Shown: piece by piece, positions 18,401 to 23,016 of the stretch
Layout of the letters: the number at the start of each line of letters is the position of its first letter
Numbering within the stretch: the stretch's first letter is position 1
Assembly (NCBI GenBank): GCA_005772945.1
Contig: SXIE01000412.1
Location: 1-26,184, forward strand
Length of the DNA: 26,184 nucleotides
Direction: 5' to 3'
Source of the DNA: Pseudomonadota bacterium
Lineage (GTDB): Bacteria > Myxococcota > UBA9042 > PHBI01
Made by a program: the position numbers and the translations under genes
The notes under the pieces: model-generated
Told to the model about the DNA's origin: nothing
The model's input: the letters and a program-made list of their open reading frames with translations, nothing else
The model's database searches: none

Positions 18401-18781
18401 AGCGACAGCGACTGCGTGAGCGATCTGGGCCAGGCGGTCGGGCAGGTCGCGAGCTTCCTCATCGATGCGCAGCTCGCGAGCTATTGGCAGCCGTCGTGCA
18501 CCTCGAACAGCGGCCGCGAGCAGCGCTTCCGTTGGGTCGCCCCGACGACGGCGAGCTACACCCTCTCGACCGCCGGCTCGGCCGCCGACACCGTGCTCGA
18601 CGTGCGCGGAGACGGCTGCACTGGCGCGGGTGCGCTGGCCTGCAACGACGACTTCACGGGCCTTGGGACGCAATCGAAGGTGACGCTGAGCGCGACCCAG
18701 GGCGTGGCCTACACCATCATCCTCGACTCGAAGGTGGGCAACAGCAGCCAGACCGCGATCCTGACGATCACGACCCCCTGA
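6482..18781 (+). CDS. Giant Cys-rich surface lipoprotein with five RCC1-propeller modules (4,099 aa)
   Basis: The start ATG at 6482 has GGAGG at 6472-6476 and opens a lipoprotein signal with lipobox FAAGC (Cys29). Domain order follows. Residues 41-57 hold a small Cys knot, and 61-130 hold Asp/Gly calcium loops like thrombospondin type 3 repeats. A MopE-like motif ACDVLDNDCDGTTDEGC lies at 192-208. About 211-395 is a fibrinogen-like domain (SGVHVIDPDG, GGWTRL), and about 398-562 is a carbohydrate-binding-like jelly roll (YRLTFWAKA, VRLDDVRLED). Residues 589-1349 hold fifteen tandem Cys repeats. Five modules start at residues 1354, 1921, 2481, 3040 and 3600. Each has seven RCC1-type blades (C-A-L-x-x-x-G-x-V-x-C-W-G), a DDDQNGQTDCAD loop and a PPC-like sandwich; modules 1-4 end in a Cys-rich linker. 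There is no catalytic motif. Paired cysteines in nearly every blade point to an oxidising, extracellular location. Binding or adhesion is inferred, not shown. Cys-repeat proteins of this type are sometimes mislabelled tryptophan synthase. Confidence 0.9.
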   Translation: MFFIVRSRLRQALLGACGVALLASFAAGCSDAQKRKLGMLCSEDAECASGFCLENMCMDPNGDDDGDGLSNSVEAANGTNPLKPDTDDDGTPDGTEVGPTPLAPLDGDGDQIPNALESSIADQDHDCLADQFDAHNEAPDAPSAELLARVCPAAIGACGAPGAALGVTCPVDVEHPECDAHAVPHFEPAESACDVLDNDCDGTTDEGCTVPPVLPVECDRLPASERTSGVHVIDPDGAGGQAAFEVPCLFELERGGWTRLTGGMVQAVEGGGELDPAFEYFYRAPGGSAFYRSPVTSAAWSTSLYEEVTGLWVHAQAEAAGGDAVFDCAGGLAGGAGLGCGTPGAASRVLPGAAFDALTGAAEVCGAPVDPGNPQSGCVAGTEIWVRSRACVPDGKGLLGDGGFDLRAAEAAGGEPSPCWQTPVADGLTFEDDDLPPAGKAPVLVATVAAAGGADEAFAVRQAQTSLIAGRAYRLTFWAKAKPARSIHVRVQREPAASPRVPATPSGVDTAVHEQNVAVDATWGEHVVTFEVATTVWNAQLQLQLGGVAGSVRLDDVRLEDVGRTTCPPCEFAHASAVCVQGECGLGPCAGGHGNCDGNDENGCETPLGTPDRCKSCTDVCAYDGGIGECGAAGCAMAGCQGGFGDCDHDAGNGCETVLGSSAHCMACDDACDFAAGIGICGVSGCALSGCEPGFGTCDDDTANGCETTLGTITNCKSCFDACAFDGGVPGCGADGCFLSGCQGGFADCDDNTTTGCETALGTLANCLRCRDACTYPAGVGSCGESGCTLSGCDGGFASCDADAANGCETPLGTLANCKACRDACAYPSGTGARGANGCELTGCDPGAADCDHASGNGCETPLGTNANCLACADSCVYEGGIGACGAAGCSFVGCTPGLANCDADGVNGCETPLGTLSDCLRCKDSCTYDHGVGACTLAGCVMTDCDGGFADCNEDAADGCETPLGTTADCKACGDACTYAGGTGACGANGCGFVGCLPTQANCDDDLADGCETPLGTLSDCRGCDDACTYVHGTAVCGAGGCALNGCEGGFGNCDQNAANGCETPLRTLKDCLACGDACSYPFGVAACGAGGCGLSGCVDGHADCNRLAGDGCEVPLGTLSDCESCGDACAFEFAGAVCGASGCAMTVCDGGHGDCDHVAATGCEVPLGTLTNCLSCGDACTYAHASALCGAGGCAMGDCAALYDDCNGLAGDGCERPLNTLTDCGDCDTACARDHASATCAGGTCQLTTCDSGYGNCNQLAPDGCEAPLDTLTHCGFCDTACTIANGSATCATGTCEVLACNDGFGDCDDDPSNGCEVDLHADPANCGGCGLACPGGEQCVNQACIYDAVVAVASGTGFGCALRTSGVIACWGKGDDGQLGDGGTTSRTSARTSIQAAPNDPYVQLTAGSDHACARTASGKVWCWGRNLSGQLGLPTSTQRSLVPVRVANLGIATDVQAGWGFTCAITSDLKVWCWGKNAEGELGNGTNNQSSTPVQATGITTATQLGVGAYHACAVVAANLVKCWGYGAYGQLGRGTTASSNAPVSVTGTLNALTGISAGVYGTCATRSNASPVCWGSFGGSAAPSTATVTSFGGNATAIALAKEAETSCALRVDGRIACIGSNYYGQVGNATFTASMGAPREVVRWRDMDSLTNVTAVSAGGANACALDTAGTVHCWGAGWALGDGQVFQGGSAPTDRWSAVPVVNLTATPVGTEAALCTNGIDDDKNGPIDCADGACATDLGSTLGRVAAFASDGQSGNYAQPPVTTCTGSVGREQRYRWLAPTTESYVLSTVGSNADTVIDVHAAGCTAGTLMCDDNAQGLGTRSRLVLAAEAGTEYTVIADTKTGNSIENVVLTIVPEACGGGWLECDDDAATGCEVDGARDRFNCGACGKVCAFDQSCVAGACQADPQALPSGIAAGSDFSCALTVGGAVLCWGDNDTGALGDGTTTPRSEPRLSLITSGAVKLTAGGGHACARMSDGRVKCWGKNDQGQIGRGMGQFYSVPVDVPTLTNVSEVRAGGDFTCARRADGKVWCWGYGPEGELGNGTNYNSSRPSEVQGVTTATAIGAGAYHACAVVASNAVKCWGYGAYGQLGNAGTASSNVPVSVTGTLNALTGISAGLYGTCATRTNASPVCWGSYGGASGPSIATVQSFGANVTAIALTRSSATACGLRVDGRVVCMGQGSVGQVGNGTFVASDGAPREVVRWSDMDSLTNLAAIAAGGSHACALTATGGVHCWGAGWGVGDGQLTPNGEAPKDRWSAFPVVALAPTTTETASCTNARDDDQNGQTDCADAACATDLGSALGLVLAFPSDGQLGNYVQPAVTCTSAKGREKRYRWVAPGDETYVISSEGSNADTVLDVRLAGCNGVSMMCADDTATLGTRSRVVLGAAAGDAYTIIIDTKTANSIENVVLTIVPEVCGGSRLECDGDAATGCEVDGGSDRFNCGACGKVCGYDQSCVQGACQADAAATPSGIAAGTDFSCALTSGGAVLCWGKNGSGALGDGTTESRTRPGASLITSGAVELTAGWGHACARMTDGRVRCWGRNDYGQVGRGHGQFYSVPVEVPALSNVTAVRGGGDFTCALRGDGRVFCWGAGGNGELGTGATYPSSRPLEVPGITTATAVAAGAYHACAVVASNAVKCWGYGSYGQLGNGGGSSLSPVSVTGTLNALTGISAGLYGTCATRTNASPVCWGSHGGAASPALATVENFGGNVTSIALTRYSDTACGLRADGRVVCMGQSNMGQVGNGTFVASNGAPREVVRWSDLDSLTNLTAVAAGGEHACALAVGGAVHCWGAGWGLGDGQIMPNGASPEDRWSAFPVVSLAPFATETGECTNARDDDQNGQTDCADAACATDLGSALGLVAAFPADGQVVNYVQPASTCTSGTGRERRYRWVAPADADYVIASVGSNADTVLDVRLAGCSGVSVACADDTAPLGTRSRVLLSASAGSEYTIVADTKTANTIENVVLSIVPATCAGSRLDCDGDPASGCEVEGGNDRFNCGSCGKVCGFDQRCVAGACQADAAATPSGVAAGTDFSCARTAGGAVLCWGKNDRGALGDGTTTSRSRPGPSLITSGAVEVAGGWAHACARMSDGRVRCWGRNDHGQVGRGLGQFYSVPVEVPTLTNVTAVSAGGDFTCALRSDGRVWCWGGGGNGELGIGATYDSSRPLEVPGITTATAVAAGGYHACAVVGPNAVKCWGWGAYGQLGNGGTSPSTTPVSVIGTLNALTGISAGLYGTCATRTDASPVCWGSHGGATAPSSATIENFGANVTAISLDRYSDTSCALRSDGRVACMGQNDAGQVGNGTFIASTGAPREVVRWGALDSLTNLTAVATGGDHACALARGGAVHCWGTGWGLGDGQYVTDNTAPKDRWSAFPVVSLAPFATETGECTNARDDDQNGQTDCADTACATLLGSALGTVAAYSADGELGNYVQPASTCTSASGREKRYRWVAPATARYVISNEGSTADTVLDVRAVGCTGGTLVCNDDTAGLGTRSRVLLDATQGTEYTIVADTNTATSIASVVLTIVPETCAGGRLNCDASAATGCEIDGQADRFNCGACGKVCAHDQSCIAGACQADALAKPAGVAAGHDFSCAVTAGGAVLCWGNNDAGALGDGTAVSRTDPRPTRITSGAAAVTAGWGHACARMTDGRVRCWGQTSQGQVGRGRGLFYSVPVEVPNLTDIVEVSAGGDFTCAVGGDGRVWCWGYGADGELGNGTTYGASRPTEVPGLTTATHVGAGAYHACAIVGPSAAKCWGWGTDGQLGQSTNTSSLTPVTVLGTLDSLTGIAAGLQSTCATRSGGGAVCWGAYGGSASASTATVVDFGGSVSAIAPNKYAGATCALRSDGSVACMGANASGQLGWGSFAASYGTARQVVRWSDGAALSGVSALSAGGDHGCALDGASGVFCWGAGWGLGDGQLATPLDRWSAFAVNGLAPRTRETGACGNALDNDLDGQPDCSDSDCVSDLGQAVGQVASFLIDAQLASYWQPSCTSNSGREQRFRWVAPTTASYTLSTAGSAADTVLDVRGDGCTGAGALACNDDFTGLGTQSKVTLSATQGVAYTIILDSKVGNSSQTAILTITTP
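8246..10528 (+). repeat. Fifteen tandem 8-Cys protein repeats of about 50 residues
   Basis: Inside the giant lipoprotein gene, units of about 152 nt follow the pattern C-x-G-G-F-x-D-C, N-G-C-E-T-P-L-G-T-L, x-N-C, two further Cys, then C-G-x-x-G-C. Fifteen copies can be counted by the GCE tripeptide. Each has eight cysteines, except unit 5, where Arg replaces one (codon cgc at 8981-8983). Middle units are very similar and end units more diverged, as in an array grown by internal duplication. Four further single copies occur between the RCC1 modules. The number of cysteines per unit suggests four disulfides, giving a stiff stalk. Confidence 0.88.
10541..18781 (+). repeat. Five tandem modules: seven-bladed RCC1 propeller, calcium loop, PPC-like domain, Cys linker
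   Basis: Module starts are 10541, 12242, 13922, 15599 and 17279, giving periods of 1701, 1680, 1677 and 1680 nt. The fifth copy (1503 nt) lacks the Cys-rich linker and ends the gene. Each module has seven blades. Blade 6 always lacks the tryptophan of CWG (Cys-Ile-Gly in module 1, Cys-Met-Gly in modules 2-5). Blade 5 carries CWGS in modules 1-4 and CWGA in module 5. After the propeller come DxDxNGxxDCxD, then a PPC-like sandwich with RYRWVAP and SNADTVLDVR-type strands. Long stretches are nearly identical at DNA level between modules 2, 3 and 4. Module 1 is longer by seven residues. Confidence 0.9.
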
Positions 18782-18810
18782 GGCGCCGCGCGTGCGGTCC
18801 AGCGCCCGTC

Positions 18811-18848
18811 GTGCAGACAGTCCGCACGGTCTGTGCGGACGTCTGCAC
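18811..18848 (+). terminator. Long hairpin 29 bp after the giant gene
   Basis: The left arm GTGCAGACAGTCCGCAC pairs with the right arm GTGCGGACGTCTGCAC over 16 bp with a single bulged A and a 5-nt GGTCT loop. It is the strongest inverted repeat seen in the window's intergenic DNA. No T-run follows, so it may be a rho-type or U-less terminator, or an mRNA-stabilising stem. The rest of the 269-bp gap up to 19050 contains no ORF and no convincing promoter; TTGAGT-N17-TACCCA near 18973-19001 is a weak candidate. Confidence 0.55.
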
Positions 18849-19050
18849 AGAGGCGCGCCCAGGCTCTCGATGCACCCGAGCGGACCGCGTGAGTTGACCG
18901 CCTCGGCAAGAAGCATTCGGCGAGAAGAGCGACGCCGCCCACCACAAACCCAGGTTATTCCCCCCGGTCGTTGAGTCGCCGGCGGCAGGGGGGTACCCAG
19001 TCGGCCCTGCCAACGCGAAGCGCTTTGCTCGCCCGACCCGGAGCCCGCGA

Positions 19051-19902
19051 ATGAAAGTGAAAGCGTCCGCCTTCCTCCTCTTCGCCCTCGCCGCGAGCCT
19101 GCCGACCTCCGCGCATGCCATCCTCAATGGCGGCCTCGAGCCGACGCTCACCCCGCTCACGCCCGGACAGGTCCTCGCCATCGGCTTTCTCGAGGATCGT
19201 GACGGCTTCTTCTGCTCGGGCACGGTCATCCGCGCGGACGTCGTCCTGACCGCCGCCCACTGCGTCAAGGACAGGCTCCCGGAGGATATCCGCTTCGGCA
19301 TCGGTCCCGTCTCCGCTCCGATCGGCCGCCTGGACGTCCGGCGCATCTCGCTGGCTGCGGAGGGAACGGACATCGCGCTGATCGAGCTCGACGGCCACGC
19401 GACGAGCGTCGGCGGCCTCCAGGTCATCCCGATCAACCGCGTCGCGCTGAACGACGACCTCGTCGGCGAGGACGTCGAGATCGCCGGCTACGGCGAAATC
19501 AACGGGATCGCGCTGCGGCGCTTCGTCGTGATGCAGGTGGCCAGCGTCTACGAGCGCGTCGCCGTCGACGGCGACGGGGAGCGCGGCGCCTGCATGGGGG
19601 ACTCGGGCGGCCCGTTCCTCCTCGTCGATGATGCTGGCCGCGTCACCGTCGGTGGCGGCCTGAGCAAGGTCCTGCTCTCGTGCCTCGACGAGGCCTACTA
19701 CACGCGTATCGATCTGGTGGCCTCCTGGGTCGATGAGGAGCTCGCCTGGTTCGACTCGAACGGCGGCGCGGGCACCCCGAGCCAGGGCACGCGCATGGCC
19801 GATCCCTGGTCGTGCCAGGCCGGCGGAGCCTCGACCGCCGTGCCCATCGCCATGGCCCTGCTCGCGATGCTCGTCGGCGCGGCCGCACGCCGCCGCGCCT
19901 GA
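19051..19902 (+). CDS. Secreted trypsin-fold (S1) serine protease with MYXO-CTERM-like tail
   Basis: The 283-residue product has a signal peptide ending in AHA (residue 23). The mature chain would begin ILNGG, equivalent to the activation N-terminus IVGG of chymotrypsin-fold proteases, so no propeptide appears to be needed. The catalytic triad is His70 (TAAHC), Asp107 (TDIALIEL) and Ser185 (GDSGGP). Asp184 would bind the new N-terminus. Cys55-Cys71 and Cys181-Cys211 match conserved disulfides. The residue at the trypsin Asp189 place is Gly179, which argues against Arg/Lys specificity and for small or hydrophobic P1 residues. The C-terminus has a lone Cys255, a hydrophobic helix and RRRA, as in MYXO-CTERM proteins, which are thought to be cut by a myxosortase and anchored at the surface. 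GGAG at 19040-19043 supports the start. The next gene follows by 24 bp, so this is likely the first gene of an operon. Confidence 0.9.
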   Translation: MKVKASAFLLFALAASLPTSAHAILNGGLEPTLTPLTPGQVLAIGFLEDRDGFFCSGTVIRADVVLTAAHCVKDRLPEDIRFGIGPVSAPIGRLDVRRISLAAEGTDIALIELDGHATSVGGLQVIPINRVALNDDLVGEDVEIAGYGEINGIALRRFVVMQVASVYERVAVDGDGERGACMGDSGGPFLLVDDAGRVTVGGGLSKVLLSCLDEAYYTRIDLVASWVDEELAWFDSNGGAGTPSQGTRMADPWSCQAGGASTAVPIAMALLAMLVGAAARRRA

Positions 19903-19926
19903 CGTCGAGGCCGGTGGAGGACGCAC

Positions 19927-20820
19927 ATGAATCCGCTGCGCGTGACCCTCGAGCGCCGCACCCTCCTGGTCCTGATGGTCCTCGCGGGCGCGTACCTGCT
20001 CTTGCACGCAGGCGCGCGCGCGGTGGTCGCGTTGGGTGGGATGGAGTCCCCGCTCGCGCCGGGCGTCCTCTTCGCGCTCGCCGGCGTGGCCTCCGTCGGG
20101 GTGCTTGCGGCGATGGCGAGCTACGCAGCCGTGTCGCCGCAGCGCACGCTGGCCTGGGTCGGCTTCGGGATCACGCTCGGCATCAGCGCGCTCGGTCAGG
20201 TCGTCCCGCTGATCGAGGTCCTGCACGGCGAGGCGCGCGACGCGTTCTTCGACCTCTTTCCCGTCGTGTCCAGCGTACTCTACGCGGTCGCCGGCGCGTG
20301 CATGCTCGGCGCGATGGCGCTCAGCTCAAGCGGGGGTGCGCGCACGGCCGGACTCGCGCTGGCAGCGCTTGCGCTCGCGCTCCCGATCGTCGTCATCGCG
20401 CTGCCGCGCGAGCTCGCCGCGTCCGCGTGGGGCATCGGGCTCGAGGTCCTGATGGACCTCACGCCGATCGCCGCGTACGCGCTCCGGAGGCGCGCGCTGG
20501 GCGGGGTGTCGATCGACGAACAGCCGGCCGGCGCGCCGCTCGCCGGGCGCGAGGATTGGCAGGTCGCCGCCACCGGCGCCGGCACGCTGCGCGCGGCGGT
20601 CGTCCTCCAGATCGTCGTCGTCTCCGGCGTCTTCGCGCTGGGGCTGATCGGAGCGTTGGGCCGCGGTGGTGGCGGGGCCGGGCTAGCCCTCATCGTCATG
20701 ATCCTCGGTCTCCTCGGGGCTATCGCGGTGGTGGTCCTCTACGTGGTCGGGCTGAGCCGCCTCGGCCGGATGCCGTGGGTCAGCAGGGGCGCGCACCGCT
20801 CTCGGCCGCGTTCTACCTGA
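19927..20820 (+). CDS. Multi-pass membrane protein, function unknown
   Basis: The 297-residue protein has about eight hydrophobic segments (approximately 12-37, 45-69, 74-97, 110-132, 139-160, 167-187, 222-245 and 251-277) with a soluble loop at 188-221. It should sit in the inner membrane. The ATG has GGAGG at 19916-19920, 6 nt away, and follows the protease stop by 24 bp. The last 14 or so residues after GLSRLGRMP are Arg-rich and not membrane-like. The next frame becomes coding within this stretch, so the end may reflect either an overlap with a separate downstream gene or a frameshift joining the two. No known family is recognised. Confidence 0.75.
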   Translation: MNPLRVTLERRTLLVLMVLAGAYLLLHAGARAVVALGGMESPLAPGVLFALAGVASVGVLAAMASYAAVSPQRTLAWVGFGITLGISALGQVVPLIEVLHGEARDAFFDLFPVVSSVLYAVAGACMLGAMALSSSGGARTAGLALAALALALPIVVIALPRELAASAWGIGLEVLMDLTPIAAYALRRRALGGVSIDEQPAGAPLAGREDWQVAATGAGTLRAAVVLQIVVVSGVFALGLIGALGRGGGGAGLALIVMILGLLGAIAVVVLYVVGLSRLGRMPWVSRGAHRSRPRST

Positions 20821-21278
20821 CTCTCCTCAATTGCTTCACCGGACTCTTGCTGGTGGTGACCACCGTGTTCGCGCTCGCGAAGCCGGGGGCACTCGACGAT
20901 GCACGGTGGGTTCTCGGCGAGCTCCAGGAGTCCATGGCGCGCGTCGGGCTCGTCGCCAGCGTCGCGATGCTCTTCGCGTTCCGCCGCGTCGCGATCCGGC
21001 TGGGTGCGCCGCGCCTTCGTACCATGGCCGTGACGACGCTGTGGCTCCAGCTCGCGGGCTACCTGCCGACCGTCGCGCTCCAGTGGATGCAGGAGCGCTG
21101 GTCCGACGCGGAGCCCTCGCAGGCAGTGGTGATCGCGCTCGGCTTGCTGGGCCTGGCGCTCGGCATCGCCGCCTGGTCCTATCTCCTCGTCGCCCTGCGC
21201 GAGCTCCGCGCGACGCTCAGCGGCTCGGCGCTCGCCGATGCCTTCCGAATGCCCCCACACGACCAAGGAACCCCGTGA
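20775..21278 (+). CDS. Small four-helix membrane protein overlapping the upstream gene
   Basis: Read from the GTG at 20775 this gives 167 residues with four hydrophobic segments (about 10-35, 55-72, 82-104 and 117-141). The frame is -1 relative to the preceding membrane protein gene, and the two overlap by 46 bp. The last helix and its basic exit (SYLLVALRELRATL) resemble the end of the upstream protein (VLYVVGLSRLGR). The two may therefore be paralogous halves made as separate, translationally coupled proteins. Alternatively it is the C-terminal part of a single protein split by a real or sequencing frameshift. The start codon is uncertain. Its stop overlaps the next start in GTGA. Confidence 0.6.
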   Translation: MGQQGRAPLSAAFYLTLLNCFTGLLLVVTTVFALAKPGALDDARWVLGELQESMARVGLVASVAMLFAFRRVAIRLGAPRLRTMAVTTLWLQLAGYLPTVALQWMQERWSDAEPSQAVVIALGLLGLALGIAAWSYLLVALRELRATLSGSALADAFRMPPHDQGTP

Positions 21279-22198
21279 CGACGATCGCGCGCGCACGCTT
21301 GGCGATGGCTTGTATGGCCGCTTCGGCGCTGATCGGCTGCGGCGATGACAGCCCCCGCGACCCCGCGAACGACAGCGAGGCCTGCCCGCTCCTCGACGCG
21401 GCCCAGGTTCCCAACGCAGGCCTCTACACCCATCGCATCGAGTATTCGACCTCGACCGACGCCGTGCACTTCACCCACCAGGACGCCGTGCTCCTCGAGC
21501 ACGCCTCGGTCCCCGACGCGGTCGTTCGGCCCGACGGCGCGATCTGGGTCTACTACATCAACGCGAACCCCGGGCAGCACGCCGTCTTCATCGCCGAATT
21601 CGACCGCGCGAACGAGCGCCTCGTCCCCTTCGACTGCGTGCGCATCGACGGCAAGGTCAACGGCAACGCGGTCGATCCCGACGTCGTGCGGCTCGCCGAC
21701 GGGCGCTACCGCCTCCATGTTTTCGAGGGCTGGTTCGTGTCGCCGCCTCCTCCCGGCCAGCCGCCGCACGCATTCTATGCGGCCGTCAGCGAGGACGGGA
21801 TCCACTTCACGACCGAGGCCAAAGTGCTCGAGACCGAGGGCGGCGGCACCGATCCGACCGTCGCCCAGGCCAGCGACGGGACCTGGGTGCTGGCCGTGAC
21901 GCACGACAGCGAGGGCGTCATCGTCGCCACCAGCCGCGACCCGATCGCGCCCTACACGCGCACCGGCGACACGTTCCCGGGCGGGATCCCCGAGCTGGCG
22001 GCCTTCGAGGACGGCAGCGTCCGCCTCTACGTCGCGGGTCTGGACGGGTTCCGCGTCTACCGGACGACCGACGCCGCGGAGACCTGGACCTTGGAACAGC
22101 ATGGACCGGGTGGCGGCGCCGATCCGTCCCTCATCCACAACCCGGACGGAACCTACACGCTGTTCACCAAGTCGTTCGACGCGCCGCCGCCGCGCTAA
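21275..22198 (+). CDS. Lipoprotein with five-bladed beta-propeller (GH43/sialidase-like fold)
   Basis: The GTG at 21275 overlaps the preceding TGA by four bases (GTGA) and has AAGGA 5 nt upstream, so translation is probably coupled. The 307-residue product has a lipoprotein signal with lipobox LIGC (Cys22). Five evenly spaced copies of a P-[DTES]-[AVL]-x4-DG motif occur at residues 80-88, 135-143, 194-202, 239-247 and 284-292. Each begins a blade, giving a five-bladed propeller as in GH43, GH32 and GH68 enzymes. Acidic residues in the first strands (Asp81, Asp136, Glu240) could serve in catalysis as in GH43, but this is inference. Glycan or ligand binding without catalysis is equally possible. 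It is probably tethered to the outer membrane, working with the protease and membrane proteins of the same operon. Confidence 0.78.
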   Translation: MTTIARARLAMACMAASALIGCGDDSPRDPANDSEACPLLDAAQVPNAGLYTHRIEYSTSTDAVHFTHQDAVLLEHASVPDAVVRPDGAIWVYYINANPGQHAVFIAEFDRANERLVPFDCVRIDGKVNGNAVDPDVVRLADGRYRLHVFEGWFVSPPPPGQPPHAFYAAVSEDGIHFTTEAKVLETEGGGTDPTVAQASDGTWVLAVTHDSEGVIVATSRDPIAPYTRTGDTFPGGIPELAAFEDGSVRLYVAGLDGFRVYRTTDAAETWTLEQHGPGGGADPSLIHNPDGTYTLFTKSFDAPPPR

Positions 22199-22217
22199 CT
22201 CGCGCCCGAGAGGTCCT

Positions 22218-22778
22218 GTGTCACGTTCCGTCCGTTCCGTCGTCGTCGGGTTCCTCGCGTTCGTCGCGCTCGTCGCCTCGCAGCTCGTCGCCTGCACCGA
22301 TGCCACGAGCGGCGGTGCGCTGCTCGACGCCGCCACCGCCGCCACCACGCCGGACGCGGCGGGTGGGGGCGACACCGCCGCGGACCTCGGCCAGAGCTGG
22401 TTCGTGGCGGCTGGGACAGAGGGCGGCGTTCCGTTCGACTTCGCGGCGCGCGCCATGGTCATCAGCGGCGCCGACGACTTCATCGCGACCTCGGCCGACG
22501 GGAGCAGCCTTGGTTTCTCGCTGGGTTTCCGATTCGCCGGAGTCACCACCGACTCGCCCTGCACGCGGTGCCTCGGGCTGACCCATCGCACCAGAGAGGG
22601 TCGCTCAGCGGCGATGATCCCGGTGACTGGCGGCGTCGTCTCGTTCACGGCGATCGGAGGACCGGGCGAATTCGTCGACGGTAACTTCACGCTCGACCTC
22701 GACGCCCCTGAAAACGCGACGTTTCCGGCGATCGCCATCCAGGCCACCGGGCGGTTCCACCTCTACCGCAAGCCGTGA
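22218..22778 (+). CDS. Small lipoprotein, function unknown
   Basis: The GTG at 22218 is preceded by GAGAGG (4 nt away) and lies 19 bp after the previous stop, so it is the last gene of the operon. The 186-residue product has a hydrophobic signal ending in the lipobox LVAC (Cys26). An Ala/Thr/Asp/Gly-rich spacer (to about residue 55) leads to a small domain rich in beta-strand-like segments, with a CTRC pair and an ending GRFHLYRKP. No family is recognised. An export lipoprotein is supported; no role can be given. Confidence 0.7.
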   Translation: MSRSVRSVVVGFLAFVALVASQLVACTDATSGGALLDAATAATTPDAAGGGDTAADLGQSWFVAAGTEGGVPFDFAARAMVISGADDFIATSADGSSLGFSLGFRFAGVTTDSPCTRCLGLTHRTREGRSAAMIPVTGGVVSFTAIGGPGEFVDGNFTLDLDAPENATFPAIAIQATGRFHLYRKP

Positions 22779-22796
22779 GGTCCCGACGGCGGACCT
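22778..22796 (+). terminator. Terminator-like hairpin at the end of the protease operon
   Basis: AGGTCC-N7-GGACCT starts on the last base of the stop codon of the small lipoprotein gene and forms a perfect 6-bp stem. A second perfect stem, CCACGAG-AGC-CTCGTGG, follows at 22840-22856. Neither has a T-run. Together they probably mark the operon end. The remaining gap to 23016 has no convincing ORF. Confidence 0.4.
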
Positions 22797-22839
22797 GGTC
22801 GCGGCTCGGCGGCAGGGAGAGCGCCGTGGTCCGTGCGCG

Positions 22840-22856
22840 CCACGAGAGCCTCGTGG
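22840..22856 (+). terminator. Second intergenic hairpin after the protease operon
   Basis: The perfect 7-bp stem CCACGAG and CTCGTGG with an AGC loop lies 61 bp after the stop codon and 160 bp before the next start. It could terminate read-through transcription or be an operator for the downstream fusion gene. Confidence 0.35.
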
Positions 22857-22902
22857 GGCGGCGCGGCGCGCGTGTCGTTCGCAATCGCACGGACGTTGGC
22901 GC

Positions 22903-22933
22903 TGGACGCCTCCCGCGGGGCGTGCGCTAGAGT
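22903..22933 (+). promoter_or_regulatory. Weak candidate promoter of the Nfn-rubrerythrin fusion gene
   Basis: TGGACG (22903-22908) and TAGAGT (22928-22933) are 19 bp apart. The surroundings of the -10 (GCGTGC, TA, then CCGC) resemble those of the -10 candidate before the giant gene at 6345. The leader would be about 80 nt. Confidence 0.25.
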
Positions 22934-23016
22934 CCGCGCGAGCAGGGGTGCGGGGTGGCTCGGCGGCGCGACGCGGCTCGAGACTGCCGCGGACGCGCTC
23001 GAACGGGGTTCGTCGC

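Noticed and set aside
14606..18916. 1,436-codon minus-strand frame
   Set aside because: Repetitive low-complexity Arg/Ala product that mirrors the RCC1 modules; no ribosome-binding site or family match.
19021..19040. AAGCGCTT palindrome before the protease gene as an operator
   Set aside because: Only 8 bp, single copy, no supporting context.
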